DNA from: a virus
IMG/VR virus record: IMGVR_UViG_3300025646_000133
Coordinates: 1-37,843 of that record
Length of the DNA: 37,843 bases
Reading direction: 5' to 3' (one strand)
Positions 7,569 to 16,163 of this stretch are shown here, in pieces. The notes below the pieces were generated by a model. It made no database searches and was not told the origin of the DNA. It saw nothing but the letters and a program-made list of their open reading frames with translations. How positions within the stretch are numbered: position 1 is the stretch's first letter; every line of letters starts with the position of its first letter. Position numbers and translations under genes: made by a program.

Positions 7569-9086
7569 ATGAAAAATATCAAAAACAAAATTCAAGTACT
7601 CGAAGAACGTATCCGTCAGAACGAACAACAACTTCACGAAGCCAAGAAAATCAGAGCCGAGAAATTACCTTACGGATATTCAGCCTTACGTCAGTTCATT
7701 GACCCCGAGACAATGAACATCCACTATAACAAACACTATAAAGGTTATGTCACCAAACTAAACGATGCGTTAGATGGAAAGAATTATGGTGACTTGTCAT
7801 TAGAGGAAATCATAAAAACAATCGAAAGATTTTCTAAAACCATTCGTGATAACGCCGGTGGAGCTTACAACCACGCAATCTTTTGGAAAATGTTATCCCC
7901 CACCGAGATGGAACCTAAAGGGGAAATCCTAAAAAAAATCAACTCGAATTTCGGATCTCTAACTAATTTCAAAAAGAAATTTGATGAATACGCAAAAAAA
8001 AGATTCGGTTCAGGATGGGTATGGTTGGTCCTAACAAAAAGGGGAACCCTCAAAATTATGACAACCGCAAATCAGGACAATCCTTTGATGAACGTTATAA
8101 AACAAGGGGGACATCCTTTACTCGGATTGGATTTGTGGGAACACGCATACTATCTAAAATATCGTAACAAAAGAGATGAATACATCAGAAACTTTTGGAA
8201 GGTAGTAAATTGGGAATTTGTTGAAGAAGAACTAAAACGACTCACTAACAAAAATCTTCAGGAAAGTATTTCTACAAAAAAAATACTAAAGGAACAATCT
8301 CAAATGAACTCATGTTCAGACCAAGAAAGAACAAGAATTAGAACAATGTTCAATAACAATCCTGATGTCTTGGAAATGTATAAGACCAGTATTATGGCTT
8401 TTTTGGAGGATGTTTTCAAAGATAAGCATTATGCAAGAAATGAATATGGTCCAAACACCGCAAGTGGAGTTTATGATTTAGAAAAACCAGGTCGTTCGAT
8501 AATAAATTATTTGAATACAAATTACAGTGCTTTCTGTCCACTACTTCGTGACTTAAATTTGGTCTTGAGCAGAGCAAACATGGATCCTATCAACTTTCAA
8601 GGTAAGACTAAAGAAGAACAGGTAAATGAAATGGCTCGTATGTTGGGATTTATAAACCAACTTAAGTTTAGAATTTTTGACCCTAATTCAAAGACGTTTC
8701 AGACTTTATTTAGAGTTTTAAGTCAAACATCAGGAAAAGGAAATAAAACCGAGGATGTTGTAGAGAAGAAATTCAAAGAAAAATTCGGGGCAGAAAACAT
8801 ACAAAGGATTGGAGAACTTGGTAGTAAAGAAGACATGATGGGTGTTGATATCAAGGTAATGATCGATGGAAAATTACACACAGCACAAGTAAAACCGTTC
8901 GATTCAATTAATAAAGAAGATGATTTAGTAAGAATCGGTGGTAGTGCAAACGTAAAGAAGTACAACACAGATTGGATGGTTTTTGTACGTAGAGGTAAAG
9001 ATATTGTTGTATTCGATAATACAAACTCCGAAATAAAAGACGGGTCATATTATTTTCCTGAAAATTCATTATTGTACCAATTCTAA
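7569..9086 (+). CDS. Mn-type superoxide dismutase fused to a putative PD-(D/E)XK (Mrr-like) nuclease domain
   Basis: 505 residues. Residues 1-30 are a charged helix. Residues 33-225 are a complete Fe/Mn superoxide dismutase, beginning LPYGYSALRQFIDPETM. All four metal ligands are present: H52, H102, D188 and H192 (LDLWEHAYYLKY). The active-site gateway H56/Y60 is kept, as are FGSGWVWLV and TANQDNPLM; Q169 in the latter position marks the Mn or cambialistic type. Residues about 245-505 are not SOD. They are helical to about 400, then an alpha/beta part has E416, D427 (GVDIKV) and Q440-V-K442, the D...QxK spacing of Mrr-type restriction-endonuclease folds. SOD converts superoxide to peroxide and oxygen; nuclease activity is inferred only. 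A SOD with such an extension is very unusual. It lies between a helicase and a neck gene, with its own TATTTAT element. Confidence 0.88.
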   Translation: MKNIKNKIQVLEERIRQNEQQLHEAKKIRAEKLPYGYSALRQFIDPETMNIHYNKHYKGYVTKLNDALDGKNYGDLSLEEIIKTIERFSKTIRDNAGGAYNHAIFWKMLSPTEMEPKGEILKKINSNFGSLTNFKKKFDEYAKKRFGSGWVWLVLTKRGTLKIMTTANQDNPLMNVIKQGGHPLLGLDLWEHAYYLKYRNKRDEYIRNFWKVVNWEFVEEELKRLTNKNLQESISTKKILKEQSQMNSCSDQERTRIRTMFNNNPDVLEMYKTSIMAFLEDVFKDKHYARNEYGPNTASGVYDLEKPGRSIINYLNTNYSAFCPLLRDLNLVLSRANMDPINFQGKTKEEQVNEMARMLGFINQLKFRIFDPNSKTFQTLFRVLSQTSGKGNKTEDVVEKKFKEKFGAENIQRIGELGSKEDMMGVDIKVMIDGKLHTAQVKPFDSINKEDDLVRIGGSANVKKYNTDWMVFVRRGKDIVVFDNTNSEIKDGSYYFPENSLLYQF

Positions 9087-9094
9087 TTATTGGA

Positions 9095-9101
9095 TATTTA
9101 T
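9095..9101 (+). promoter_or_regulatory. TATTTAT element before gp13-like gene
   Basis: GATATTTATATAG on the + strand, 23 nt before the ATG at 9118, in the 31-nt gap after the SOD-fusion gene. Confidence 0.5.
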
Positions 9102-9117
9102 ATAGAAAAACATTAGG

Positions 9118-10236
9118 ATGGCTGTAATTCCAGAACCAGAAAGAACCAAACTATATAACCGTATTCTCAATTTATTAGGGGCGCCACTCCGTGCTGTAGA
9201 ATTGGAGTATGAAATGATGGACTCACTATTGGAGTTAGCCGTCGGGGATTACGCTCAATATGTTCAAGATTGGTTGATCGAATCTCAATGGACTTCACTA
9301 TATGGATTGAATTTAGAGACTGAATCTTTGGCAAACGCTTTAATCAGAAGGTCATTAGATTGGGAAACTCAATATACTTACGCATATTCCAAAATTGCTG
9401 GATTACAAAATGCGGGTCCATATGTCCTAAAAAGAGATTATTTCGATCTTGTTCCAAACCAACAAATTTACGAAATACCCGCATGTAGAGAAATCAACCA
9501 ATTACTTTGGTATTCACCAAGTGAAATGAACAATATGTTGTTCGATCCTTGGTCATTCGGATCATTTGGTGGAGGTGGTGGATTAGGTGGTCCAGGTGGA
9601 TTTGCCCAAGCTGGTTTGGGTGGAGGAGGATACTTCTTCTTTTCATCTTATGATGTTATGTCTCGATTACAAGATATAAATGTAAAAAGAAGACTTATTC
9701 AGCCTGATTTACAATATCAAGTAACAGCCCTTCCCGATGGAAAGAAAGCGGTTTGGTTATTCAACACACCAGGGGGTAAATTTGACTTCGGTGATAATGA
9801 ATTAAGTAGAGGTAAAGTATGGTATTGGTACTATGAGGTATGTGGTGATGAAAGGGACCTTTGTTTGAAAGACAATCCTGACATTGTAAAATTACCATCT
9901 GACATTCCACTTGATGAAATTATGTGGATAGATCTTAACGAGCCATCAAAAGTTTGGGTCAGAAGATGGTTTACAGCCTACTGTAAAGAGACCTTAGCCC
10001 GAGTTCGTGGAAAATTCAGTGGAAATTTGAAAACACCTGACAGTGAAGTTACGATGGATTACCAATCCTTACAAACAGAAGCTAAAGATGAAAAAGTTAC
10101 ACTTCTAACTGAATTACAACAGAGACTAGAAAGATTACGTCCTGAAAACCAAATGAAAAAAGAGGCTGAAATTGCAACTAACTTAAATACTCAGTTGAAA
10201 TTTAGGCCGATGACTATTCCAATAACTGTTGTATAA
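9118..10236 (+). CDS. 13: Neck protein, gp13-like
   Basis: 372 residues. The N-terminus (TKLYNRILNLLGAPLRAVEL, residues 10-29) followed by a helix with DYAQYVQDWL is the typical opening of T4 gp13-type neck proteins, which dock on the portal and bind gp14. The C-terminal third supports this: DEIMWIDLNEPSKVWVRRWF leads into KETLARVRGKFSG and a TLLTELQQRLERLRPE helix, the same order as in gp13. A glycine-rich loop (about 148-171, GGGGGLGGPGG) interrupts the middle and is absent from T4; it may be a flexible surface insertion. The gene is on the + strand, away from the 14/15-like pair, so the T4 order is split here. Its stop overlaps the next gene's ATG (TAATG). Confidence 0.75.
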   Translation: MAVIPEPERTKLYNRILNLLGAPLRAVELEYEMMDSLLELAVGDYAQYVQDWLIESQWTSLYGLNLETESLANALIRRSLDWETQYTYAYSKIAGLQNAGPYVLKRDYFDLVPNQQIYEIPACREINQLLWYSPSEMNNMLFDPWSFGSFGGGGGLGGPGGFAQAGLGGGGYFFFSSYDVMSRLQDINVKRRLIQPDLQYQVTALPDGKKAVWLFNTPGGKFDFGDNELSRGKVWYWYYEVCGDERDLCLKDNPDIVKLPSDIPLDEIMWIDLNEPSKVWVRRWFTAYCKETLARVRGKFSGNLKTPDSEVTMDYQSLQTEAKDEKVTLLTELQQRLERLRPENQMKKEAEIATNLNTQLKFRPMTIPITVV

Positions 10237-10571
10237 TGTCTATTATCAGAACTATCCCAGTAGAAAAAATAATCAACGGAAACAAAGTCCGTACGTCTGA
10301 GTCTGCAATTATTTCAGAACGTAAGTATGTGACCAACGGAGAATATGCATTAGTTATCCGTGGTGTTGATTTGTGTGAAATTCAACTAAACTCAAAAACA
10401 ACTGATAAAGTCAAAATCAAGGCAATGACAAATGTCTTGATCAAACCAGATACCGGAAGGATCGATGAAGAGTGGGATGAAATCAGTTTAGAAAAAGGTG
10501 CATGTATCGAACTAGTCAATATCAATAAGGGTTGGTACATCCTTTCCTCTGATGGTTTGAAAATTTGGTAA
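10236..10571 (+). CDS. Unknown small beta-rich protein
   Basis: 111 residues, not recognised. The composition suggests an all-beta fold: alternating hydrophobic strands such as YALVIRGVDLCEIQLNSK and a C-terminal GWYILSSDGLKIW. There is no signal peptide or membrane segment. It is translationally coupled to the gp13-like gene through TAATG, so a virion role next to the neck is possible. Its last 20 codons lie antisense to the end of the DNA polymerase gene (10512-10571). If both are real, the two transcripts share 60 nt of complementary coding sequence, and no terminator separates them. Confidence 0.6.
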   Translation: MSIIRTIPVEKIINGNKVRTSESAIISERKYVTNGEYALVIRGVDLCEIQLNSKTTDKVKIKAMTNVLIKPDTGRIDEEWDEISLEKGACIELVNINKGWYILSSDGLKIW

Positions 10572-13355
10572 TTCAACAACTTCATTTTCCCACCCATTTT
10601 CAGCAATATCATACATGTAGGTTGGATTCAACCCTCTTCTTGACCAATAATTTAATTCCTGATCTGAGATTGTAAGTACATCCTGAAGATCATCTTGGTC
10701 ACCATCTGACAATGGATGTCCATTCAACAATTCACATTGTTTTGTAGTGAAAATACCTCGTTTTTCAGGATCATCAACAAGTAAATTTTGTCTTACCTCA
10801 TCTTGAAACACAACCATCAAAGGTTCAATTCTTTTATTAAATGTTGACACAGCTCTTGCAACATTATAATCACCAGTCATTTCGGGATTTCTTTCAAGTT
10901 CTTCTTGATTTAGTAAATAACAATTCAACTGAATTCTTGATTCGGTATCTAACAATAAGTCACCCGTTTTCTTAAAATGTCTTTCTCGTTGTAAATCACT
11001 GTATTTTTTTGCGGGTACCTTCTGAACATCACCATGTGAGGCTCTTTCACCATTATTAACATACATAATAATGTCCCCCAAGTTTACAGCAAGGTTGTGT
11101 TGGATTGCTAACTCCATATGTGCTTGTCGTGACATTAGAGAACCCGCCTTTGTTTTTTGGGTACACCTAAACTTATATTCTTCTAAACTTTGTTTTACTT
11201 TAGCCTTTTGAGCGATCTTAATTAAAGGTATTTGTTGATCATAAATCCTTTCCAAGTATTCATAGTAATATTCTACAAATTCTTTTCCTTGACCCTTTAG
11301 GAGCATCTTGATTCCCTTATCTAAGAAATCCTCAATATATCCTGGTAATTTTTTTGATTTGATTGTGTTACCAACAAGTTTTACTTTTCCACTGTCAGTC
11401 ATCAAAGCGTAATTTTTTCGAGCCAAGTTGATACATGATGGCCAAACACCATCATTATCCAAAGCCATCTCCCCTCGCATGAATATGTCATTATATTCAG
11501 CAATGTCGGCGGCGGCACCTGTATATTCTTTACCCTCCTTAACTTTCCAATTTAACCCACGACCGATGTACTTACGAGTTTCAACATCAGCTGGTGCTGA
11601 GAAGTTTACACCGTCAGTATCCATTACTAACGCTTCATAACCTCTGTTCATGAAAAATGAAATCATCTGTCGTAGATACTGACGACCTGTACAGGTGATT
11701 TGTTCACCCATATACATATCACCCCAATGATAGACTTGAGGTGCTGAAAGAGCACCGAACATCGAGTTGATAAAAATCTTGATAGGTAATTGTTTTCTAT
11801 CGTAAGATTTAGACTTTTTGGGGTCAGATTCAGAATATTCTTCGGCCAATTGTTTGTATGAAATACGTGAATCTCGGAAATACTTTAACAATCCTTTCAT
11901 GGCACCAGTAACATCACAAGTAGGAAAAACATCATGGACAAGTTGAATAGATGGGTACAGTGAAGAGAAGTCCAACTTCAATACATTTGTGGAATACCCG
12001 ACTTTAATCAAACGAGAAAGTCCACCCACAAAATCTGTTTTAGTCTCCTTAGCTGGAATTGCCAAATTATATTTATAAGACCAAGCCAACATAATCATCT
12101 TCCACAAAGTTGCGGTACCCATCGTACTTACTCGTTCGTAAGTTGTGGGAACTAACGAAGCCAAAAGAAACGAACCTTGGTTAAACTCGTCGTCTACCTT
12201 AAGTGTTTCAACCAAGTCATCGTCAAGATACATCTCAACAATCTTATCACCTGTAACTCGTTCATATACATCAGGAAAACGTTTATCCAAGTCTTTAAAT
12301 TTAGGATCATCCGCTCGTTTATATTTTCCATTTGTTGTGTTCAACCAATATTCTTCCTTTTTAGAATACATAGAACCAATTTCTGTGTGATCAATGTAGA
12401 TACGATTGGCATCTTCGATTTCAAGATATTGTGTAATATATTTCAATCCCGCACTCTTGATACTAGAATTTATAGCTTGAGCTCTTCGTACAGAATGAAG
12501 AATATCAATCACGTTGTAACCCCAAATAGAAACCTGTGGATAACGCTCAACTTCGTTGGCGAGCTTCAACATTTGTTCTTTTTGAGTAATAGTTCTTTGT
12601 GGGTTAAGTGACTTACATATCTTTTTTACATCCAATCCAAGTGCTTTACATCTTTCAAAAATCCAGAACCAGTCAAAGTTGAATGAGTTATAACCACCAA
12701 TAATGGAAGGCTTTAGATGATCAATGGTGTCAAAAAATTTGATGAGTCCAACTCGTTCCTTCTCCTCTGTATCACACTCAATTACTTCATGGAACCCAGT
12801 GTTAGTTTTCATACCGATCATGAATATACGACCATCCTTAGGTTCAAGAGAGGTGGTTTCCAAGTCAAATACAAATCGTGTTATATCGTTGTATTCTTCA
12901 TATCCTTTGAATAATCGTTTCTCCTTTTGAATTAGATATTGCTCAACAGGGGGTAACATCAAAAACAGTTCTCTTACATTCTCAGCCCATGGGTCAATTC
13001 CACCCTCACGAAAAAATTGAGTCAAAGCTCTGTAACCAGCCAAACATTTTACAAGGTATGTCAAACCCCTTTCTAATCTTTCGTTATTGTGAGTCTCGAG
13101 TTTTTCAATAACAATTTTGTATTTTGACATTGCGGCTTTTTGTTCTGCCTTAGATCCTCTATAAAAATTTAGACCCCTTAGATCACCGACCCAAGCAAAT
13201 GGAACAAAATGGTCTTTATTGATCGATTTCCCCTTTCCAGGTATTTCTTTGATTTTGTATATAGAATCAGTGATGTAATCGAATTCTATCGACACAATAA
13301 ATTCTTCAGGGTCATTACCCTCCAAAAATGATTTGATTTCTTCAGTAGATATCAT
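10512..13355 (-). CDS. 43: Family B DNA polymerase (gp43-like), replicative
   Basis: 947 residues with 3'-5' proofreading and polymerase domains. Exo I is FDLETTSLE (D164, E166). Exo II is GYNSFNFDW (N223, D228). Exo III is YNVIDIL (Y280, D284). Polymerase motif A is LDFSSLYPS (D462). Motif B is KQLPIKIFINSMFGA (K521, N530, G534). Motif C is MDTDGVNF (D579, D581), with Gly where T4 has Ser. Length is close to T4 gp43 (898) and other T4-like enzymes. The ATG lies 77 nt below a TATTTAT element, giving the longest leader here, with a hairpin inside it. In T4, gp43 represses its own translation through a leader hairpin. The last 20 codons overlap the convergent + gene, and the final residues (about 920-947) look like a non-conserved tail. 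Confidence 0.95.
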   Translation of the reverse strand: MISTEEIKSFLEGNDPEEFIVSIEFDYITDSIYKIKEIPGKGKSINKDHFVPFAWVGDLRGLNFYRGSKAEQKAAMSKYKIVIEKLETHNNERLERGLTYLVKCLAGYRALTQFFREGGIDPWAENVRELFLMLPPVEQYLIQKEKRLFKGYEEYNDITRFVFDLETTSLEPKDGRIFMIGMKTNTGFHEVIECDTEEKERVGLIKFFDTIDHLKPSIIGGYNSFNFDWFWIFERCKALGLDVKKICKSLNPQRTITQKEQMLKLANEVERYPQVSIWGYNVIDILHSVRRAQAINSSIKSAGLKYITQYLEIEDANRIYIDHTEIGSMYSKKEEYWLNTTNGKYKRADDPKFKDLDKRFPDVYERVTGDKIVEMYLDDDLVETLKVDDEFNQGSFLLASLVPTTYERVSTMGTATLWKMIMLAWSYKYNLAIPAKETKTDFVGGLSRLIKVGYSTNVLKLDFSSLYPSIQLVHDVFPTCDVTGAMKGLLKYFRDSRISYKQLAEEYSESDPKKSKSYDRKQLPIKIFINSMFGALSAPQVYHWGDMYMGEQITCTGRQYLRQMISFFMNRGYEALVMDTDGVNFSAPADVETRKYIGRGLNWKVKEGKEYTGAAADIAEYNDIFMRGEMALDNDGVWPSCINLARKNYALMTDSGKVKLVGNTIKSKKLPGYIEDFLDKGIKMLLKGQGKEFVEYYYEYLERIYDQQIPLIKIAQKAKVKQSLEEYKFRCTQKTKAGSLMSRQAHMELAIQHNLAVNLGDIIMYVNNGERASHGDVQKVPAKKYSDLQRERHFKKTGDLLLDTESRIQLNCYLLNQEELERNPEMTGDYNVARAVSTFNKRIEPLMVVFQDEVRQNLLVDDPEKRGIFTTKQCELLNGHPLSDGDQDDLQDVLTISDQELNYWSRRGLNPTYMYDIAENGWENEVVELPNFQTIRGKDVPTLIDID

Positions 13356-13389
13356 TTGACGTATTTTTTACCCGAGTGACACATTCTCT

Positions 13390-13404
13390 TCCACACAATG
13401 TGGA
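13390..13404 (-). promoter_or_regulatory. Hairpin in DNA polymerase leader, possible translational operator
   Basis: TCCACA (13390-13395) pairs perfectly with TGTGGA (13399-13404) around a 3-nt loop. It lies about 35 nt before the polymerase ATG, within the 70-nt leader from the TATTTAT element. T4 gp43 is known to bind a hairpin in its own leader; a similar role here is inferred from position only. Confidence 0.3.
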
Positions 13405-13425
13405 GTTTGTCTTTCCCATTCACCG

Positions 13426-13432
13426 ATAAATA
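13426..13432 (-). promoter_or_regulatory. TATTTAT element before DNA polymerase gene
   Basis: GTATATTTATCGG on the - strand, 77 nt before the polymerase ATG at 13355, in a 98-nt intergenic gap. Confidence 0.45.
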
Positions 13433-13453
13433 TACGATCAAGATGTTAGTCCG

Positions 13454-13855
13454 TCAACAACAGGGACTATCTGAAATAAAACTATCTTGGATATTGATAT
13501 AAAGTTCATCACGTAATGGAACAATCAAATCTCCTTGAGGTCCACCTAATAACGCTTGATTATATTTGATCAAAAACTGACCAACATATCTACCAACAGT
13601 ATTAGTATCTCTTTTGGTAAAACGATAGTAAACATAATATTCAGGGGTGGCATTCACATCCAAACCAATCAGTTCTACGATATATGCTGGTTTTGAAACA
13701 ATTTTTGGAATACCTGTAGCCTCATTTATCATTGTGAATGAAATTGTTGCGTCCTGCAAAGATTCCATAAATGACAAATACTCACTTCTACCGTCTTGCA
13801 CCACTTGCATTTTCAGTAAAGGTAAAGTCGCATTCTTTTTTATGAAAAAATCCAT
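13454..13855 (-). CDS. Small possible baseplate/fibre protein
   Basis: 133 residues, not firmly recognised. The order FFIKKNATLPLLKMQVV, then DATISFTMINEATGIPKIV, then long strands (AYIVELIGLDV, EYYVYYRFTKRD) recalls the N-terminal beta-sandwich of BppU-type baseplate upper proteins, in which a described term is followed by an added material-state strand. It ends in SDSPCC, a di-cysteine terminus. It has its own TATTTAT element 22 nt above ATG 13855. A weak 6-bp inverted repeat (13447-13452 with 13464-13469) spans its stop codon. It lies between the polymerase and the glycosylation operon. The structural role is an inference from fold-like patterns. Confidence 0.5.
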   Translation of the reverse strand: MDFFIKKNATLPLLKMQVVQDGRSEYLSFMESLQDATISFTMINEATGIPKIVSKPAYIVELIGLDVNATPEYYVYYRFTKRDTNTVGRYVGQFLIKYNQALLGGPQGDLIVPLRDELYINIQDSFISDSPCC

Positions 13856-13870
13856 AGATAGTATTTTACA

Positions 13871-13877
13871 ATAAATA
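13871..13877 (-). promoter_or_regulatory. TATTTAT element before small baseplate-like gene
   Basis: GGTATTTATTG on the - strand, 22 nt before the ATG at 13855, in the 26-nt gap after the glycosylation operon. Confidence 0.5.
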
Positions 13878-13881
13878 CCAC

Positions 13882-15552
13882 TTAGGATTCTTTTCTCAGA
13901 TTACCATCGTAAAATTCGAATCTATCGTGTTCTGTAGGTGTCATCAATAACATACCCGGATGTAAATTACCCGCAACAGTTTCTTGGTACATGTAACTCA
14001 TCCAAGTTTGTTCGTATGGGTGTGCCCACTTTTCGGTTAAGAACATTTTCTTATTTCCTTCTTTTGTGACAACTTGTGGCCAATTACAGTAATAAATCTC
14101 CCCATTGATAAATGATACCCCCTTATAAGTTCTAATGTGTTTGAATTGAGTCCTCGGGGCATTAGGATCCTGTCCGTGGACAGGTAATTGACTTTTTTCA
14201 GGCCATCTAGATTCACGATAATGTTGAGGTACATTATACCAAGACCACTGAGTCCCATTATCACCAAAAAATTCAGAATAATTCAATTTTAGAAAATCAA
14301 AATTATTATTTTTTGTAATTTCCATAGAAATCCTATAAAGACCTTTCACATATCGGTTGAATCCATTTCTACATACCGTTCCTTCATTCGGGTAAAAGAA
14401 CATATCGTCTTCAAAAAACCAATAGAAGTCAAAATTATGTTCATCAGCATGTTCGGCAATCCATTGTCTTCCACCACAAATCCCTAAATTATCTTTCTTA
14501 ATATGTTCGAATCCAAATTCATTACATATTTCTTGATATCTTTCTGTTGTTGTAAGATCTGAAGAATTATCTAACAAAAATTTCCTTGGTTTATCAATAA
14601 AGTCTTTATCATATTTTATCATCGAAGTTATAAGAGTCTCAAATTGTTTGGGACTATTGAATGTTATGACATACAATGCGGTATTATCAATTTCTAAATT
14701 TTCATTTCTTGGTTGGATTGGTTCTTTAGATTTTTTTTCTAAGGTATCATTTTTTAAATCTTCAAAAAACTTACCCATTAATCCGTTATTTTCGATTTCA
14801 AAATAATTTACCAAATCGGGGTGTTTATAACAAAGAATTGTAAATAACGATTCTTCAGTACCCATAAGTCCTGAATTCAACGTATTACTCATCAAATTAT
14901 AATACAAACCATTCAAATCGGCAACACTTTCTTTTGGTCCTCCGAAAAAGCCACCTCTTGCAACCATATCAACTTTACTACCAGCTAATTGATTGATTTT
15001 TTGAAAATTAAAACCATGGATTTCCGTATTGGCTTCGTATGGAAAACAAACAAAAGAAAATTTATCAAAATATTTTGGTAATTTATCTTGTACTTTGTCA
15101 TGAGTGAAGTAACCAGGATGAACGGTATTACTTAGTCCAGCATCAATCCAAAATAAATAATCAGAATCAAATTGGTCCATAATTTTTGCATCATGTAACA
15201 AAAACATTTTTGACATAACTAATGGATTATACATCTCCAAACGTGCCTGTGTGGATTCTGATAACCATCCTGATTGAGCTAACCAATCTGGATTGGTTCT
15301 GATGTTTTGAATTTGATTATAAAATTCTGACTTAAACCAATTTTGATCTCTAACAATAAACTGAGTATTATCATCCCTCCGACGTTGTCTAACAAAATCT
15401 CCCAATTCTTGTTCACCAAAAATTATCAAGTTCACGTCCACTTCTAGAAGTTGTTCAAACTTTTGCAAATAATGGTCAAATGATCTAGACCATCCTTCCC
15501 CTAAGGTATCGCGTTTTATATTCCAAAGACCTGTAACAAAAGTAACTTTCAT
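13882..15552 (-). CDS. Two-domain glycosyltransferase: YibB/HtrL-like N-domain, GT-A C-domain
   Basis: 556 residues. Residues 1-265 resemble the HtrL/YibB family (glycosyltransferase-like proteins of LPS loci): VTFVTGLWNIKRDTLGEGW, MYNPLVMSKMFLLHDA and DYLFWIDAGLSNTVHPG, with the D137 region in the place of the metal-binding acidic site. A charged linker (about 266-290) leads to a GT-A domain. In that, ALYVITFNSPKQFETLI opens the Rossmann-like core, DNLGICGGRQWI is the nucleotide-facing turn, and WFFEDDMFF (E381-D382-D383) is the metal and sugar-nucleotide motif. It probably transfers two different sugars. It is the last gene of the six-gene - strand operon, 1 nt from the methyltransferase gene. 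Donor and acceptor are unknown. Confidence 0.8.
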   Translation of the reverse strand: MKVTFVTGLWNIKRDTLGEGWSRSFDHYLQKFEQLLEVDVNLIIFGEQELGDFVRQRRRDDNTQFIVRDQNWFKSEFYNQIQNIRTNPDWLAQSGWLSESTQARLEMYNPLVMSKMFLLHDAKIMDQFDSDYLFWIDAGLSNTVHPGYFTHDKVQDKLPKYFDKFSFVCFPYEANTEIHGFNFQKINQLAGSKVDMVARGGFFGGPKESVADLNGLYYNLMSNTLNSGLMGTEESLFTILCYKHPDLVNYFEIENNGLMGKFFEDLKNDTLEKKSKEPIQPRNENLEIDNTALYVITFNSPKQFETLITSMIKYDKDFIDKPRKFLLDNSSDLTTTERYQEICNEFGFEHIKKDNLGICGGRQWIAEHADEHNFDFYWFFEDDMFFYPNEGTVCRNGFNRYVKGLYRISMEITKNNNFDFLKLNYSEFFGDNGTQWSWYNVPQHYRESRWPEKSQLPVHGQDPNAPRTQFKHIRTYKGVSFINGEIYYCNWPQVVTKEGNKKMFLTEKWAHPYEQTWMSYMYQETVAGNLHPGMLLMTPTEHDRFEFYDGNLRKES

Positions 15553-15553
15553 C

Positions 15554-16162
15554 TTATTTCATTTTTTTTCTACATGCCCAAACGACATTTTTGAATGTTT
15601 CATGAAGATAACCTTCCAAATTATTTAATTGACAGGGACCTTCGATATCACTATCTTGAATTTCTAACCAACTCCAAATTGTATCATGGACGAATTCTCT
15701 GAAATAAGTTTCATTTGGGGAATAATCGTGTGCCATAATCACATCACCTACTTTTAATAAGTTAGATAAAATTCTAAACTCATTTTTCTTACTTCCTCCA
15801 TCACACAAAACTAAAGTAGTACCCTCGGAAGTTATAAAATCAATAATTTCTTGACCATTTTCCAAATCAGAATATTGGTGGTTGAATACGTTTTCAACTT
15901 TAATTTCGATGTTTGCACCATCATTTACGTGGTGTCTAAGATATTGTGGTTCATATACATCGTAGGTAACTAAACGTGTATCTGATAGACCAACTCTATC
16001 CAAAATATCTCTAATCATCAGAGTAAGTCCTCCTGATGATGTTCCAATCTCCAACACTTTCGTTGGTTTTAGATCAATCAAAAGCTCTTCAAAAGCCTTT
16101 TCTACATTGGGGTGTTGCATGATAGTTAACCCCTTATAAACAAAATGTCCCGAAACACTCAT
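15554..16162 (-). CDS. CmcI/cephalosporin hydroxylase-like SAM methyltransferase
   Basis: 202 residues. VLEIGTSSGGLTLMI (residues 37-51) is the glycine-rich SAM-binding motif I. VTYDVYEPQ follows as the acidic strand 2. VLCDGGSKKNEF (118-129) and GDVIMAHDYSP (139-149) match the CmcI / rhamnosyl O-methyltransferase pattern, where the Asp and His-Asp bind a metal. Members O-methylate sugars or hydroxylate antibiotics. Among glycosyltransferase genes, methylation of a transferred sugar is the likely job, perhaps as a chain cap. It is tightly packed (1 nt gaps) with its neighbours. Class I methyltransferase identity is sure; the substrate is inferred. Confidence 0.8.
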   Translation of the reverse strand: MSVSGHFVYKGLTIMQHPNVEKAFEELLIDLKPTKVLEIGTSSGGLTLMIRDILDRVGLSDTRLVTYDVYEPQYLRHHVNDGANIEIKVENVFNHQYSDLENGQEIIDFITSEGTTLVLCDGGSKKNEFRILSNLLKVGDVIMAHDYSPNETYFREFVHDTIWSWLEIQDSDIEGPCQLNNLEGYLHETFKNVVWACRKKMK

Positions 16163-16163
16163 A

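Noticed and set aside
7569-9086. The SOD gene as a sign of host chromosome
   Set aside because: It is bracketed by phage helicase and neck genes with phage-type promoter elements and overlaps, so it is phage cargo.
12177-12611. 144-codon + strand frame inside the polymerase gene
   Set aside because: Antisense to conserved polymerase residues, no motif, Cys/Phe-rich composition typical of shadows.
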